DNA of 64,000 nucleotides from DASWJZ01 sp963792885. Lineage in GTDB: Bacteria; Pseudomonadota; Alphaproteobacteria; Rhizobiales; Afifellaceae. This document shows, in pieces, positions 17,210 through 28,968 of the stretch. Numbering within the stretch: the stretch's first letter is position 1; the number at the start of each line of letters is the position of its first letter. A program made the translations under genes and the position numbers. The stretch spans positions 62,001 to 126,000 of the forward strand of contig CAWBXX010000003.1 of NCBI GenBank assembly GCA_963792885.1, written 5' to 3'. The notes below the pieces were generated by a model, which did not search any database, was not told the origin of the DNA, and saw only the letters and a list, made by a program, of their open reading frames with translations.

Positions 17210-18033
17210 ACGAGACGACAGAGCGCGTCGCCCGGCACTACGGCGCCAACGGGATAGCAGATCGCGTCTTGAAGGCGCTGACCGAGAAAGGCCAGCCGGT
17301 GGACCGGCTTACGCCCGAGATGCTCTATCCCTTCGACCAGCTCCACGCGCGGCAGCTTGCGGGGACGAAGGACCACCTTGCGCGGCTCAAGCTTCAGCCG
17401 TCGCAGCATCTTCTCGACGTCGGCAGCGGCCTTGGCGGGCCGGCCCGCTACGCAGCTGCGACGTTCGGCTCCCGGGTGACCGGCATCGACGTGACCGAGG
17501 ACTTCGTCGTCGCCGCCCGCGAGCTGACGGAGCGGTGCGGCCTCGCCGACCGGGTCGAGTTTCTCCACGCCGACGCGCTGTCCATGCCGTTTGACGACGC
17601 GAGCTTCGACGTCGCGTCCTGCCACTACGTCGCGATGAACATCGCCGACAAGGTGGGTCTTCTGAGGGAGATCCGCCGCGTCTTGAAGCCGGGTGGACGA
17701 CTTGCCTGGGGCGTCGTGGTCAAGGGCTCCAGCGGCGATCCACACTACCCCGTCCCCTGGTCGCGCGATCCGTCGACAAGCTTTCTGGTCACGCCGGACG
17801 AGCTGCGCGCGGCCTTCGAGGCCGCCGGCCTCCACGTCGTCGAATGGACAGACGAGACTGACCTCCTCCGCGATACGCGGGGCAGCGATCCCCAGGCGAA
17901 TGTCGGGACGCCGCCCGCTGCAAGGGCGGCGGTCAGCCTCGGTGAGGACTTTCCTGAGCGCTTCCGCAACTTCGGCCGCAACCTCGCAGAAGGCCGGGTC
18001 GGAAGCGTCTCCGTCGCCGCCGAGCGGAGCTGA
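17206..18033 (+). CDS. Class I SAM-dependent methyltransferase, substrate unknown
   Basis: A 275-residue Rossmann-fold methyltransferase. Motif I is LLDVGSGLGGPARY (about residues 67-80), the acidic loop is VTGID, and DALSMPFDDASFDV and VLKPGGRL are motifs II and III. The 'DVGSGLGGPARY' form is shared with small-molecule N- and C-methyltransferases such as the sarcosine/dimethylglycine and tocopherol types, but a substrate cannot be read from this. It overlaps the carbonic anhydrase stop by four bases and ends 3 bp from the convergent pyrG stop. Confidence 0.8.
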   Translation: MNETTERVARHYGANGIADRVLKALTEKGQPVDRLTPEMLYPFDQLHARQLAGTKDHLARLKLQPSQHLLDVGSGLGGPARYAAATFGSRVTGIDVTEDFVVAARELTERCGLADRVEFLHADALSMPFDDASFDVASCHYVAMNIADKVGLLREIRRVLKPGGRLAWGVVVKGSSGDPHYPVPWSRDPSTSFLVTPDELRAAFEAAGLHVVEWTDETDLLRDTRGSDPQANVGTPPAARAAVSLGEDFPERFRNFGRNLAEGRVGSVSVAAERS

Positions 18034-18036
18034 AGA

Positions 18037-19665
<1,629 letters not shown>

Positions 19666-19732
19666 GGGATTTGAGCCTTAGCGCGGCAATGCCGATTCGA
19701 CGAGTCGAAAAATCAGAAAGATGGACGCTTCG

Positions 19733-20302
19733 TTACTGCGTGCTGCCGTCGGTCGCGGGCGGCGTCTGCGGGGCGGGCGCGGTTTCCGCAGCGGGAGCGC
19801 TTCCCGCCGGGGCTTGCACGGGGGCTTCCGCTGCCGGAGCCTGTGCCGCCGGAGCCGCCGGAGCCGGTGCCGCCGGAGCTTGCGCCTCCGGAGCCGTCGG
19901 AGTGGTCCCGGCCGGCGGGGTCTGCGGGCCGCCGGATGGTCCGGACTCGCCGCCGAGCTGCTTCAAAAGCTCCTCCGCGGTCGCGGGAGCCCCTCCCGAC
20001 GGCGTCGGGGGCGCTGGCGTCTCCGTCGCGGCGGGAGCCGACTGTCCGGGCAGACGCTCCAGGATGTCGGACGGATGCGACTGGTATTTCGAGATGAGCG
20101 CGAGGCCCAGCGACGTCGCGAAGAAGGCGACGGCGAGCACGGCGGTCGAGCGCGTCAGCACGTTGCCGGCGCTTCTGTTCGACATGAAGGCACCCTGCCC
20201 GCCCCCGATGCCGAGCGCTCCGCCTTCGGAGCGCTGCAGAAGCACCAGGCCGATCATGGCGAGCACGACCATGAGATGGACGACGATGACGACGGTTGTC
20301 AT
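19733..20302 (-). CDS. secG: SecG translocase subunit with a long Pro/Ala-rich tail
   Basis: SecG is the small auxiliary subunit of the SecYEG channel. The first ~75 residues show two membrane helices around the conserved cytoplasmic loop GLVLLQRSEGGALGIGGGQG. The remaining ~110 residues are a low-complexity tail of Ala, Pro, Gly, Glu and Thr, longer than in E. coli SecG (about 110 residues in total). Alphaproteobacterial SecG proteins often carry such tails. It lies between tpiA and pyrG on the same strand. Confidence 0.93.
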   Translation of the reverse strand: MTTVVIVVHLMVVLAMIGLVLLQRSEGGALGIGGGQGAFMSNRSAGNVLTRSTAVLAVAFFATSLGLALISKYQSHPSDILERLPGQSAPAATETPAPPTPSGGAPATAEELLKQLGGESGPSGGPQTPPAGTTPTAPEAQAPAAPAPAAPAAQAPAAEAPVQAPAGSAPAAETAPAPQTPPATDGSTQ

Positions 20303-20355
20303 GAATTCATTCCTCGGCCGCGCCTTCTACACGAGCGCGGCCATGCTTTGAAGCC

Positions 20356-21104
20356 TCACACGCCGCTCGCGGCGCGCACGATGGCCAGGAAATCCGCGGC
20401 TTTCAGGCTCGCGCCGCCGACCAGGCCGCCGTTAACCTCAGGCACTTTCAGGATCGCCGCCGCATTCTCCGGCTTCATCGAGCCGCCATAGAGGATGCGG
20501 ACCGAGTCGCCGGGGGCGCCGAAACGGGCTCGGAGAGCCGGCCCGGATATGGGCATGCACTTCGCCGATGTCAGCCTCGCTCGGCGTCCGGCCCGTGCCG
20601 ATCGCCCAGACGGGCTCGTAGGCGATGACGATATCCGCCGGGTTTCCGTCGGGGACGGACGCGGCGAGTTGCCGCGACACCACATCGAGCGTCTTGCCGG
20701 AATCGCGCTCCGCCTCCGTCTCGCCAATGCACACGATCGCGAGAAGCCCGGCGCGCCGCGCCGCCTCGGCCTTGGCTCGCACGATCTCGTCCGTTTCGCC
20801 GTGATCGGTCCGCCGCTCCGAGTGCCCGACGATGACCGCGCGTGGCCCCGGCGTCCTTGAGCATCTCGGCCGAAATGTCTCCGGTATGCGCTCCTGAGGG
20901 CTTCGCGTGGCAGTCCTGCCCGCCGATCAGAAGCGGAAAATCCTTTGTCGCCCAGCGCATCTGCGCAATGAGGGTCGCAGGCGGGCAGAGCATGACGTCG
21001 GCCTTGCCCTCCGCCTCCTTGGCGCCCTTGGCCACCTGAACGGCCTCCTGAAGGCTCGCGGCGAGGCCGTTCATCTTCCAGTTTCCGGCGATCAGATGCC
21101 GCAT
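20356..21104 (-). CDS. tpiA: Triosephosphate isomerase (two frame breaks)
   Basis: TpiA interconverts dihydroxyacetone phosphate and glyceraldehyde 3-phosphate. Catalytic residues are visible: the Lys in GNWKMNG, the His in VGHSERR (read across the first break near 20848) and the Glu in YEPVWAIGTG. The phosphate loop is ILYGGSMKP and the last block GLVGGASL. A second break lies near 20545. Total length, about 249 residues, is normal. It is divergent from ppiD with 131 bp between starts. Confidence 0.95.
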
Positions 21105-21235
21105 GGCGGAATTCGCTCCTCTACCGCCGTTCCGGCCGGCCGCGGGATGCGCTTGTGAGCGCGGGACGTGGGTCTTATGTTCGGCGGGCCGGGGCTGAGA
21201 GACCCGGCCTTTTGTTTGTGCCGAGAGGCTTTTTC

Positions 21236-23091
21236 ATGCTCGACCAGTTGCGTCAAGGTGCCCAGGGCTGGGTCTCCAAGCTGCTGATGGCTCTGCTCGT
21301 GCTGAGCTTCGCCATCTGGGGCATCGGCGGCTTCCAGGGCTATCGCACCGGCACGCTGGCGACCGTCGGCGACCAGGAAGTCTCCTTGCAGGAATTCGCG
21401 CGCTTCTATGCCAATGCGCAGCGGAGCGCCCAGGGCCGCGGCCAGCAGGTCAACCCCGAGCAGGTTCTCTCCACCGTTCTCATGAATGCCGCGCTTGACG
21501 ACGCGGCCCATCAATACGGGCTTGGGGTGTCGGACGACCGCGTGGCTGCCGAGATCGCGAAGAATCCGGTCTTCCAGGGCTCCGACGGCACGTTCGACCG
21601 CAACCGCTTCGTGAATATCTTGGCGAATGCCGGGATGAACCGGGACGACTTCATTCGCGACGTGAAGGATCAGTTGGTACAGAGCCAGATCGCGCAGTCG
21701 CTCGCGGCGGGCCTCACTCTGCCGCAGCCCCTCGTCACTGCGCTCTATCGCCTGCAGAACGAAGAGCGCGCAGTCTCGTTTTTCGTCGTCGACGAGTCGG
21801 CGATCGCGCCGGTCGCAGCGCCGGGCGACACGGATCTGCAAGCGTATTTCGATGACAACAAGAGCAAGTTCAGCGCGCCGGAATACCGCAAGCTCGCAAT
21901 GCTGACGCTCGACCCGACGGCGATCGCCGATCCCTCGGCCGTGACGGAAGAAGAAGTCGCCTCCGAATACGAGCGCCGCAAGCCGAGCCTGACGCAGCCC
22001 GAGCGCCGGCGGGTCGAGGAGCTTCGCTTCGATACGGCCGAAGCCGCCAACGCCGCGCTTGAGAAGATGAAGGGCGGCGAGGACTTTGCCGCGGTGGGAC
22101 AGGCGGCGGGCGTCGAGGTCACCGATCTCGGCGTCAAGACCAAGGCGGAGATGCTCGACCCGGCGGTCGCAGCGGCGGCGTTCGCGGCCACGCTCAATAC
22201 GCCCGTCGCGGTCACGGAAGGCGCGCTTCAGCCTTCGGTGATCAAGGTGACGGAGATCGAGCCGGGCTCCGTGCCGACGCTTGCGGAGACGACCGAGAAG
22301 ATTCGCAAGGATCTCGCGGTCCGCGCCGCGCGCGATCACGTGCAGGACCTCTACGACAAGGTCGAGGACGCGCGCGCGGCCGGCGACACGCTGGAGGAAG
22401 CGGCGGCGAAGCTCAAGCTTCCCTATCGCGTCATCGACGCCGTCTCCGCCGACTTGAAGGCCCCAGACGGCAGCGCCGTCGATGTTCCGGGTGGCGCTGC
22501 GCTCGTGAAGGAGGCATTCGACAGCGACGTCGGGAGTGGAGAACAGCGCGATCCGCGCCGACGCCGAGTCCTGGGTCTTCTACGACGTGCTCGACATCAC
22601 GCCCGCCCGCGACCGCACTCTCGATGAAGTGCGGAACGAGGTCGTTGCCGCATGGACTGAGGCCGAGACGACCAAGCGCATTTCCGATCTCGCCGAGAAG
22701 CTCTTCGAGCGCCTGAAGGGCGGCGCACCCATGCAGACGCTTGCAACCGAGGTTGGCAAGACTGTGCAGACTCGACGAGGGCGTGAAGCGCAACGGCAGC
22801 GCGCCTGGGCTCACGCCGAACGCCATCAACCAGGCTTTCGCTGGCCCGGAGGGCCATGTTGCCAACGCAGACGGCACTGGCTCGTCCCGCATCCTCCTCA
22901 AGGTCGATCGCGTGACCTCGCCCGCCTTCTTCGCCGAGGCCGCCGACGCCAAGGCGATCGCGAGCCAGCTCACCGACGCGCTGCAGAAGGACATGCTCAA
23001 CACCTACAACCAGCAGCTCCTTGCGACGCGCCAGACGTCGATCAACAGCGCCGCTTATCAGCAGATCACCGGCCAGACGCGGACGCAGTGA
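21236..23091 (+). CDS. ppiD: PpiD-type periplasmic folding chaperone (two frame breaks)
   Basis: A membrane-anchored SurA/PpiD-like protein of about 618 residues. The start is ATG 21236, where homology begins (MLDQLRQGAQGWVSKLLMA). One transmembrane helix (about residues 14-34) is followed by a SurA-like N-terminal helical domain and a parvulin-like PPIC region. It assists folding of outer-membrane and secreted proteins. Breaks occur near 22535 and 22770; the last 100 codons are clean. trpE begins 37 bp later, so the two genes are likely co-transcribed. Confidence 0.88.
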
Positions 23092-23128
23092 TGCCGGCAA
23101 TGCTGAGGATGGGGCGCGCGTCGCTGCG

Positions 23129-24638
23129 ATGCAGATAGAGCCCGCGTACGGGAGCTTCGAAGCGCGTTACGCGAAAGGCGAGCCGCAGCTCGTTTTCACG
23201 CGCCTCGTCTCGGATTTGGAGACGCCGGTTTCGGCCTTCCTGAAGCTCGCAGGGAGCAGGCGGAACGCCTTCCTGCTCGAGTCGGTCGAAGGCGGCGCGG
23301 TGCGCGGGCGCTATTCGATGCTCGGCTTCGACCCGGACCTGCTCTTCCGCGCCGAAGGCGGGAAGGCGGAGATCGCGCGCGCGCCCGGACCTCTCGCGCT
23401 TCACGCCATGCGACGGGAACACGCTCGAAGCGCTACGCAAGCTCATCGACGACAGCCGCATCGAAGTCCCTGCCGATCTGCCGCCCATGTCGGCCGGCGT
23501 CTTCGGCTATCTCGCCTATGACATGGTGCGGCTGATGGAGCAGCTTCCGAACGCGAAGCCGGAGGCCGTGCGCGTCCCCGACGTCGTGCTGATCCGCCCG
23601 CGCATCGTCGCGATCTTCGACGCCGTGAAGGATGAGCTGACCGTCGTCACGCCGGTCCGCATGGAAGCCGGAGTCACCCCCCGCGCAGCTTACGACCGCG
23701 CGATCAACCGCCTGATCGACGTGATCGATGCGCTCGATAAGCCGGTCGACCACGCACCGGAGCCAGCGGACGTGGCGCTCTCCGGCGCGGTAGCATCGAA
23801 CACGACGCCCGACGAATACAAGGCGATGGTCGCGCGCGCGAAGGAATACATCGCCGCCGGCGACATCTTTCAGGTGGTGCTGTCGCAGCGCTTCGAGGCG
23901 CCGTTTCCGCTTCCAGCATTCTCTCTTTACCGCGCTCTTCGCCGCGTAAACCCCTCGCCCTTTCTCTATTTCCTCGACTTCGACGGCTTCTCGATCGTCG
24001 GCTCAAGCCCCGAGATCCTGGTGCGCGTGCGCGAGGGCGAGGTGACGATCCGCCCGATCGCGGGAACCAGGCCGCGCGGAAAGACGCCGGAGGACGACAA
24101 GCGCCTCGGCGAAGAGCTTCTCGCCGACCCGAAGGAGCGCGCCGAGCACCTGATGCTCCTCGATCTCGGGCGGAACGATGCCGGCCGTGTCTCGACGATC
24201 GGCACGGTGAAGGTCACCGACCAGTTCTTCCTGGAGCACTACAGCCACGTGATGCACATCGTGTCGAACGTGGTCGGCCAGCTCCGGCCCGACCAGGATG
24301 CGCTCGACGCGCTCGTGGCCGGCTTCCCCGCGGGCACAGTCTCCGGCGCGCCGAAGGTGCGCGCCATGGAGATCATCGACGAGCTGGAGAAGGAGAAGCG
24401 CGGCCCCTACGCGGGCTGCGTCGGCTATTTCTCCGCCGATGGCGCGATGGACACCTGCATCGTCTTGCGGACCGCGATGGTGAAGGACGGTAAGGTCTAC
24501 GTGCAGGCCGGTGCCGGCATCGTCGCGGATTCAAATCCGGAGTCCGAGCAGCAGGAATGCATCGCCAAGGCCGCCGGCGTCTTCCGCGCCGCCGACGAAG
24601 CCCGCCGCTTCGCGAGCCAGGCGCAACGGGGGCAGTAG
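23129..24638 (+). CDS. trpE: Anthranilate synthase component I (one frame break)
   Basis: TrpE makes anthranilate from chorismate and ammonia (or glutamine via TrpG). The feedback site LLES is at residues 49-52. Core blocks include GDIFQVVLSQRFE, IVGSSPEILVR, PIAGTRPRG, LLDLGRNDAGRV, FPAGTVSGAPK and QAGAGIVADS. A break near 23390 separates the first ~88 codons. It is a stand-alone TrpE of about 503 residues, not the TrpE-TrpG fusion found in Sinorhizobium and Agrobacterium. No leader-peptide attenuator fits in the 37-bp gap to ppiD. Confidence 0.95.
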
Positions 24639-24660
24639 CTCAGCGGCATCGATTCCCCGC

Positions 24661-25891
24661 CTACCCCACCAAAAACCACGTCTCCACCTCCCCCACGCCT
24701 TTGATCTCCGTTGCGCCTCGCAAGGTGAATGCGAAGTCCTCGGCGAGAGCCTCCTGGAATGCGCCGGAGACATGGATCCTGCCCGCCTCGCCCGAGCTTT
24801 CGAGCCGCGCCGCGAGGTTCACCGTATCGCCCCAGATATCGTAGCTGAATCGCTTTGAGCCGATCACGCCGGCCATGACGGGCCCCCGAGCGATTCCGAC
24901 CCTGATCTTCAACGGCAGACCGAATTTCGCGCCCGGTCTTCTCGGCGATCTCGTGCATGCCGAGCGCCATTCGCGCGAGCCTCGCCGCATGGTCGGGCGT
25001 TGGATGCGGGACGCCGCTGACCGCCATGTAGGCGTCGCCGATCGTCTTGATCTTCTCAACACCATGCTCGGCAGCGAGCCGGTCCAGTCGCTTGAAGAGA
25101 TGGTTCAGCATCGCCACCGTGCGGCGCGCCCCGAGCGACCGAGAGATCGGCACGAAGCCGACGATATCCGAGAAGAGCACCGAGGCGTCCTCGAAGTTGT
25201 CGGCGATTGCCGCCTCGGGACGCGCCTTCAAGCGCTCCGCGATCTGCACCGGCAGGATGCGCAGGAGCAGCGACTCCGTCTCCGCTTCGGCCTGCTCCGC
25301 CGTCCAGAAGGCGTAGTAGACGAGCACGGCGATGATGATGGAGATCGTCACCACCACGGTGATGTAGAGCTGCAGGAGGAAGCGCGGATCGGCCGCGACC
25401 GCGCCCTCCTTGAACATCACCCAGCTCGCGACATGGAGCGCGATCGCGACCGCGATCAGGAAGGCGATGAGCCGGATGCGCTTCAGCTCGAAGATCAAGA
25501 AGATCGCCGCCGAAGCGGCCACGAAATTGACCTGGATACCGGAGAGCCGCCCGACCAGTGCGACGAGCAGGAACAGGCCGGCCAGGAGGCCGAAGGTGAT
25601 GACAAGCGACCCGGCAACGTCGTTGATTCGATGAAAGACGGGAACGCTCGCGCAGACGAGCGCCATCGCAAGGTTCACGAAGATCGCGTCGTGATAGAGC
25701 GTCGCATCTTGGAGCGCGTAGGTCAGCGCGAAGAGGAGGCAGGAGACAACGACGGTGAACGCCCCCACGTTGACGCTTTTCAGTCGCCGGCGCGTTTTGG
25801 GCGGATAAGGGCGCGTGCCGATCGCAACGAGACCTGCGAGCCGGGGCCAGAGCCCGCGGCCGACGGTGCCAAGTGCAAGGGATTCCGTCAT
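24661..25891 (-). CDS. Membrane-bound class III adenylate/guanylate cyclase (one frame break)
   Basis: A protein of about 410 residues. About six hydrophobic segments fill residues 40-210, followed by a short linker and a class III cyclase domain. Visible cyclase blocks are FSDIVGFVPIS (first metal Asp), KTIGDAYMAVSG (second Asp) and DIWGDTVNLAARLE. The frame breaks in the CCC at 24932-24934. The product would make cAMP (or cGMP) at the inner membrane; the N-terminal part may sense a membrane-linked signal. It is inverted relative to the trp genes that flank it. Confidence 0.88.
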
Positions 25892-25967
25892 CCGACTGCC
25901 TCCTCCTACCGGCCCGCGGAAGGCTGTGGGCTTCGCCCGCCCGGCATAGCCTGCCCGCATCCCTTTC

Positions 25968-25996
25968 TTGACCCACGCGCCCCGCCCCGCCTAATT
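25968..25996 (+). promoter_or_regulatory. Sigma-70-type promoter for trpGDC-moaC-moeA
   Basis: TTGACC (25968-25973) and CTAATT (25991-25996) are separated by 17 bp, 30 bp upstream of the trpG start. The match is good for a housekeeping promoter. It would allow the trpG-led genes to be transcribed apart from trpE, as the intervening cyclase gene requires. Confidence 0.55.
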
Positions 25997-26025
25997 GGCC
26001 GGGAATCGCGACGTTCGGCCGGAAA

Positions 26026-26629
26026 ATGCTTCTCGTCATCGACAATTACGACAGCTTTACCTGGAACCTCGTCCACTATCTCGGCGAGCTTGGGGCGGAG
26101 CCTGTCGTCTTCCGGAACGACAAGATCACGGTCGGCGAGGCGCTTTCCCGTGAGCCGGAGGCGATCGTGATGTCGCCCGGCCCCTGCACGCCGAACGAGG
26201 CGGGAATCTGCCTGGATCTCGTCCGCCGGGCAAACGGCTCGGTGCCGCTTCTTGGCGTCTGCCTCGGCCATCAGGCGATCGGCCAAGCCTACGGCGGCAA
26301 GATCGTGCGTGCGCCAACGTTGATGCACGGCAAGCTCTCGACGATCTACCACGAGGGCGACGGCGTCTTCCACGGCATCAACGGCCCCTTTCGGGCGACG
26401 CGCTATCACTCGCTGACGATCGCGCCGGAGACGATGCCCGAGAGTCTCAATGGAGACGGCGCGTACGGAAGACGAAGTCATCATGGGCGTGCGCCACACG
26501 ACCGACCCGGTGCACGGCGTGCAGTTTCATCCGGAGTCGATCGCGTCTGAGCACGGTCACCGCATCCTTGAGAACTTCCTGAAGATCGCGCGTGCCTTCA
26601 ACGAGCGCGCCGGGCGCAGGGCGGCCTGA
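26026..26629 (+). CDS. trpG: Anthranilate synthase component II (one frame break)
   Basis: A class I glutamine amidotransferase of about 200 residues that supplies ammonia to TrpE. The nucleophile is C79 in LLGVCLGHQAIG, and the His-Glu pair lies in GVQFHPESIASEHG. The N-terminus is the typical LLVIDNYDSFTWNLV. The frame breaks near 26448-26451; repaired, the protein continues ARTEDEVIMGVRH and ends at TGA 26627-26629. trpD starts 2 bp later. Confidence 0.95.
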
Positions 26630-26631
26630 AC

Positions 26632-27660
26632 ATGTCCAACGAGATGAAGACCTATCTCGCCAAAGCCGCCGCGCGCCAGCCGCTGACGCACGAGGAGGCG
26701 GAGGCCGCCTTCAACATCATCATGTCGGGCGAGGCAACGCCGAGCCAGATCGGCGGCTTCCTTATGGCGCTCCGCGTACGCGGCGAGACGGTCGACGAGA
26801 TCGCGGGCGCGGTGAAGGCGATGCGCGCCAAGATGACGAAGGTGACGGCGCCGGAGGGCGCGATCGACGTCGTCGGCACGGGCGGCGACGCTTCCGGCAC
26901 CTATAACATCTCCACCTGCTCGGCCTTCGTCGTCGCCGGCGGCGGCGTGCCGGTCGCAAAGCATGGGAACCGCGCGCTCTCGTCGAGGTCCGGCGCCGCC
27001 GATGTGCTCTCCATGCTCGGCGTCAAGATCGATCTCACGCCGGAAAGTATCTCCGAATGCATCCGCGAGGCGGGGATCGGCTTCATGTTCGCGCCGGCCC
27101 ACCACGCCGCGATGAAGCATGTCGGCCCGTCCCGAGCGGAGCTTGGCACGCGCACCGTCTTCAATCTGCTCGGGCCGCTCTGCAATCCGGCGAGCGTCAA
27201 GCGCTACATGCTCGGCGTCTTCGCCCGCGAGTGGGTGGAGCCGATCGCTAACGTGCTTCGGTCGCTCGGGGCAGAGGCGGCGTGGGTGGTGCATGGCAGC
27301 TTCGGCGAGCGCGCCGGCCTCGACGAGCTTTCGCTGACCGGAATCTCCTACGTCGCCGAGCTGAAGGAAGGCCACGTCCGCCCGTTCCAAGTCGAGCCCG
27401 CGGAGTTCGGCGTCGATCCGGTCGGCCCGGACGCGCTTCTTGGCGGCACGCCGGAGGAGAACGCGAAAGCGCTCCGCCGCGTGCTCGAAGGCGAGCTCGG
27501 CCCATTCCGCGACGTGGTGATCATGAACGCGGCGGCCGGCTTCATGGTAGCCGGCAAGTCGGCGCTTCTGAGCGACGCTGCCGATCGCGCGCGCGACGCG
27601 CTCGATTCCGGCGCGGCGTTGAAGGCGCTCGACAAGCTCGTCGCCGTGTCGAATAGCTGA
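26632..27660 (+). CDS. trpD: Anthranilate phosphoribosyltransferase
   Basis: TrpD transfers phosphoribose from PRPP to anthranilate. The 342-residue frame is intact. The glycine-rich PRPP loop is DVVGTGGDASGTYNIST, the anthranilate-binding region includes KHGNRALSS, and the second metal site is near the DEL of GLDELSLTG. It starts 2 bp after trpG and is followed by trpC after 16 bp, so the three form one transcript. Confidence 0.97.
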   Translation: MSNEMKTYLAKAAARQPLTHEEAEAAFNIIMSGEATPSQIGGFLMALRVRGETVDEIAGAVKAMRAKMTKVTAPEGAIDVVGTGGDASGTYNISTCSAFVVAGGGVPVAKHGNRALSSRSGAADVLSMLGVKIDLTPESISECIREAGIGFMFAPAHHAAMKHVGPSRAELGTRTVFNLLGPLCNPASVKRYMLGVFAREWVEPIANVLRSLGAEAAWVVHGSFGERAGLDELSLTGISYVAELKEGHVRPFQVEPAEFGVDPVGPDALLGGTPEENAKALRRVLEGELGPFRDVVIMNAAAGFMVAGKSALLSDAADRARDALDSGAALKALDKLVAVSNS

Positions 27661-27676
27661 GCAGCGCGGGCCACGA

Positions 27677-28489
27677 ATGACAGACATTCTCAAGAAGATC
27701 GAAGCCTACAAGCGGCAGGAGATCGAGGCCGCCAAGGCAGCGACGCCGCTCGCCGAGCTGAAGGCGCGGATCGGCAAGCAAGACGCGCCGCGCGGCTTCA
27801 CCGAGGCACTCCGCCGCAAGATTGCGTCGGACGAAGTGGCGCTGATCGGCGAGATCAAGAAGGCCAGCCCGTCGAAGGGCGTGATCCGCGCCGATTTCGA
27901 TCCGCCGGCGCTGGCAAAGGCCTACGAGTCCGGCGGAGCGGCGTGCCTCTCGGTGCTGACCGACGCGCCGTCCTTCCAGGGAGCGCTGGAGTTCCTGACC
28001 GCGGCGCGGCAGGCCGGCCGCCTCCCAGCGCTGCGCAAGGACTTCCTCTTCGACCCGTACCAGGTCTTCGAGGCACGCGCTTATGGTGCCGATGCCGTGC
28101 TGATCATTATGGCCGCAGTCACCGATGCCGAGGCTAAGGCGCTCGAAGAGGTCGCGCTCGCGCTCGGAATGGACGTGCTGATTGAGGTCCACGAAGAAGC
28201 GGAGCTTGAGCGCGCCCTCCGCCTCGCCTCACCCCTTCTCGGCATCAACAACCGCGACCTGAAGACATTCGAGACGCATCTCGCCACGTCGGAACGGCTG
28301 GCGGCGCTCGTGCCCTCCGATCGCTTGCTCGTCGGCGAGAGCGGCATCTCGACGCCGGCAGATGTGGCACGCCTTGCCGATGCGGGCGTTCGCGCAGTCC
28401 TGGTGGGCGAAAGCCTGATGCGCCAGCCCGATGTCGCCGCGGCGACGCGTGCGCTGCTCACCCTCGAGAAGGCCGAGGCCGCCGAATGA
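27677..28489 (+). CDS. trpC: Indole-3-glycerol phosphate synthase
   Basis: TrpC closes the indole ring from carboxyphenylaminodeoxyribulose phosphate. The 270-residue TIM barrel is intact. Catalytic Glu and Lys residues are in GEIKKASPSKG, then LRKDFLFDPYQ, LIEVHEE, GINNRDLKTF and the phosphate site VGESGI. The stop overlaps the moaC ATG by four bases (ATGA), so trpC and moaC are probably translationally coupled. No TrpF domain is fused to it. Confidence 0.97.
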   Translation: MTDILKKIEAYKRQEIEAAKAATPLAELKARIGKQDAPRGFTEALRRKIASDEVALIGEIKKASPSKGVIRADFDPPALAKAYESGGAACLSVLTDAPSFQGALEFLTAARQAGRLPALRKDFLFDPYQVFEARAYGADAVLIIMAAVTDAEAKALEEVALALGMDVLIEVHEEAELERALRLASPLLGINNRDLKTFETHLATSERLAALVPSDRLLVGESGISTPADVARLADAGVRAVLVGESLMRQPDVAAATRALLTLEKAEAAE

Positions 28490-28968
28490 GCGCGCGCCTG
28501 ACGCACCTCTCCTCCGACGGCCGCGCCGGCATGGTCGACGTCGGCGGGAAGGCGGCGACAGTGCGCACGGCGACCGCAAGCGGAGCGGTAGTCATGGCGC
28601 GCGAGACGCTGGACCTGATCCTCTCCGGCAATGCGAAGAAAGGCGACGTGATTGCGACCGCGCGGCTCGCCGGCATCATGGCGGCGAAGAAGACAGCCGA
28701 TCTGATCCCGCTGTGCCATCCGCTGGCGCTCTTGAAGGTCTCCGTCGACATCGAGCCGGACACCGCCCTCCCCGGCCTGCGCGTCACAGCGTTCGCCAAG
28801 GTGGAGGCGAAGACCGGCGTGGAGATGGAGGCGCTGACCGCCGTGTCCGTCGCCTGCCTCACGATCTATGACATGGCGAAAGCAGCCGACCGCGGAATGC
28901 GCATCACTGACATTCAGCTCGAGGAGAAGAGTGGCGGCCGCTCCGGCGATTGGCGGGCGAGCGCATGA
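28486..28968 (+). CDS. moaC: Cyclic pyranopterin monophosphate synthase
   Basis: MoaC converts the MoaA product to cyclic pyranopterin monophosphate in molybdenum cofactor synthesis. The 160-residue frame is intact. Catalytic blocks KKTADLIPLCHPL, then VEMEALTAVSVACLTIYDM and the Lys in EEKSGG are present. Its TGA stop (28966-28968) lies inside the first arm of an intergenic palindromic repeat, so the repeat inserted at, or supplied, the gene's end. MoeA is encoded 61 bp downstream. The trpC-moaC-moeA-lexA order is standard in rhizobia. Confidence 0.97.
   Translation: MSARLTHLSSDGRAGMVDVGGKAATVRTATASGAVVMARETLDLILSGNAKKGDVIATARLAGIMAAKKTADLIPLCHPLALLKVSVDIEPDTALPGLRVTAFAKVEAKTGVEMEALTAVSVACLTIYDMAKAADRGMRITDIQLEEKSGGRSGDWRASA

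Noticed and set aside
24875..26170. A 431-codon + strand frame opposite the cyclase gene
   Set aside because: Its translation is dominated by Arg, Asp, Glu and His without domain structure and lies antisense to conserved cyclase motifs.
26557..27693. A 378-codon antisense frame opposite trpD
   Set aside because: trpD is intact and fully conserved on the + strand; the antisense frame has no start context or domain.
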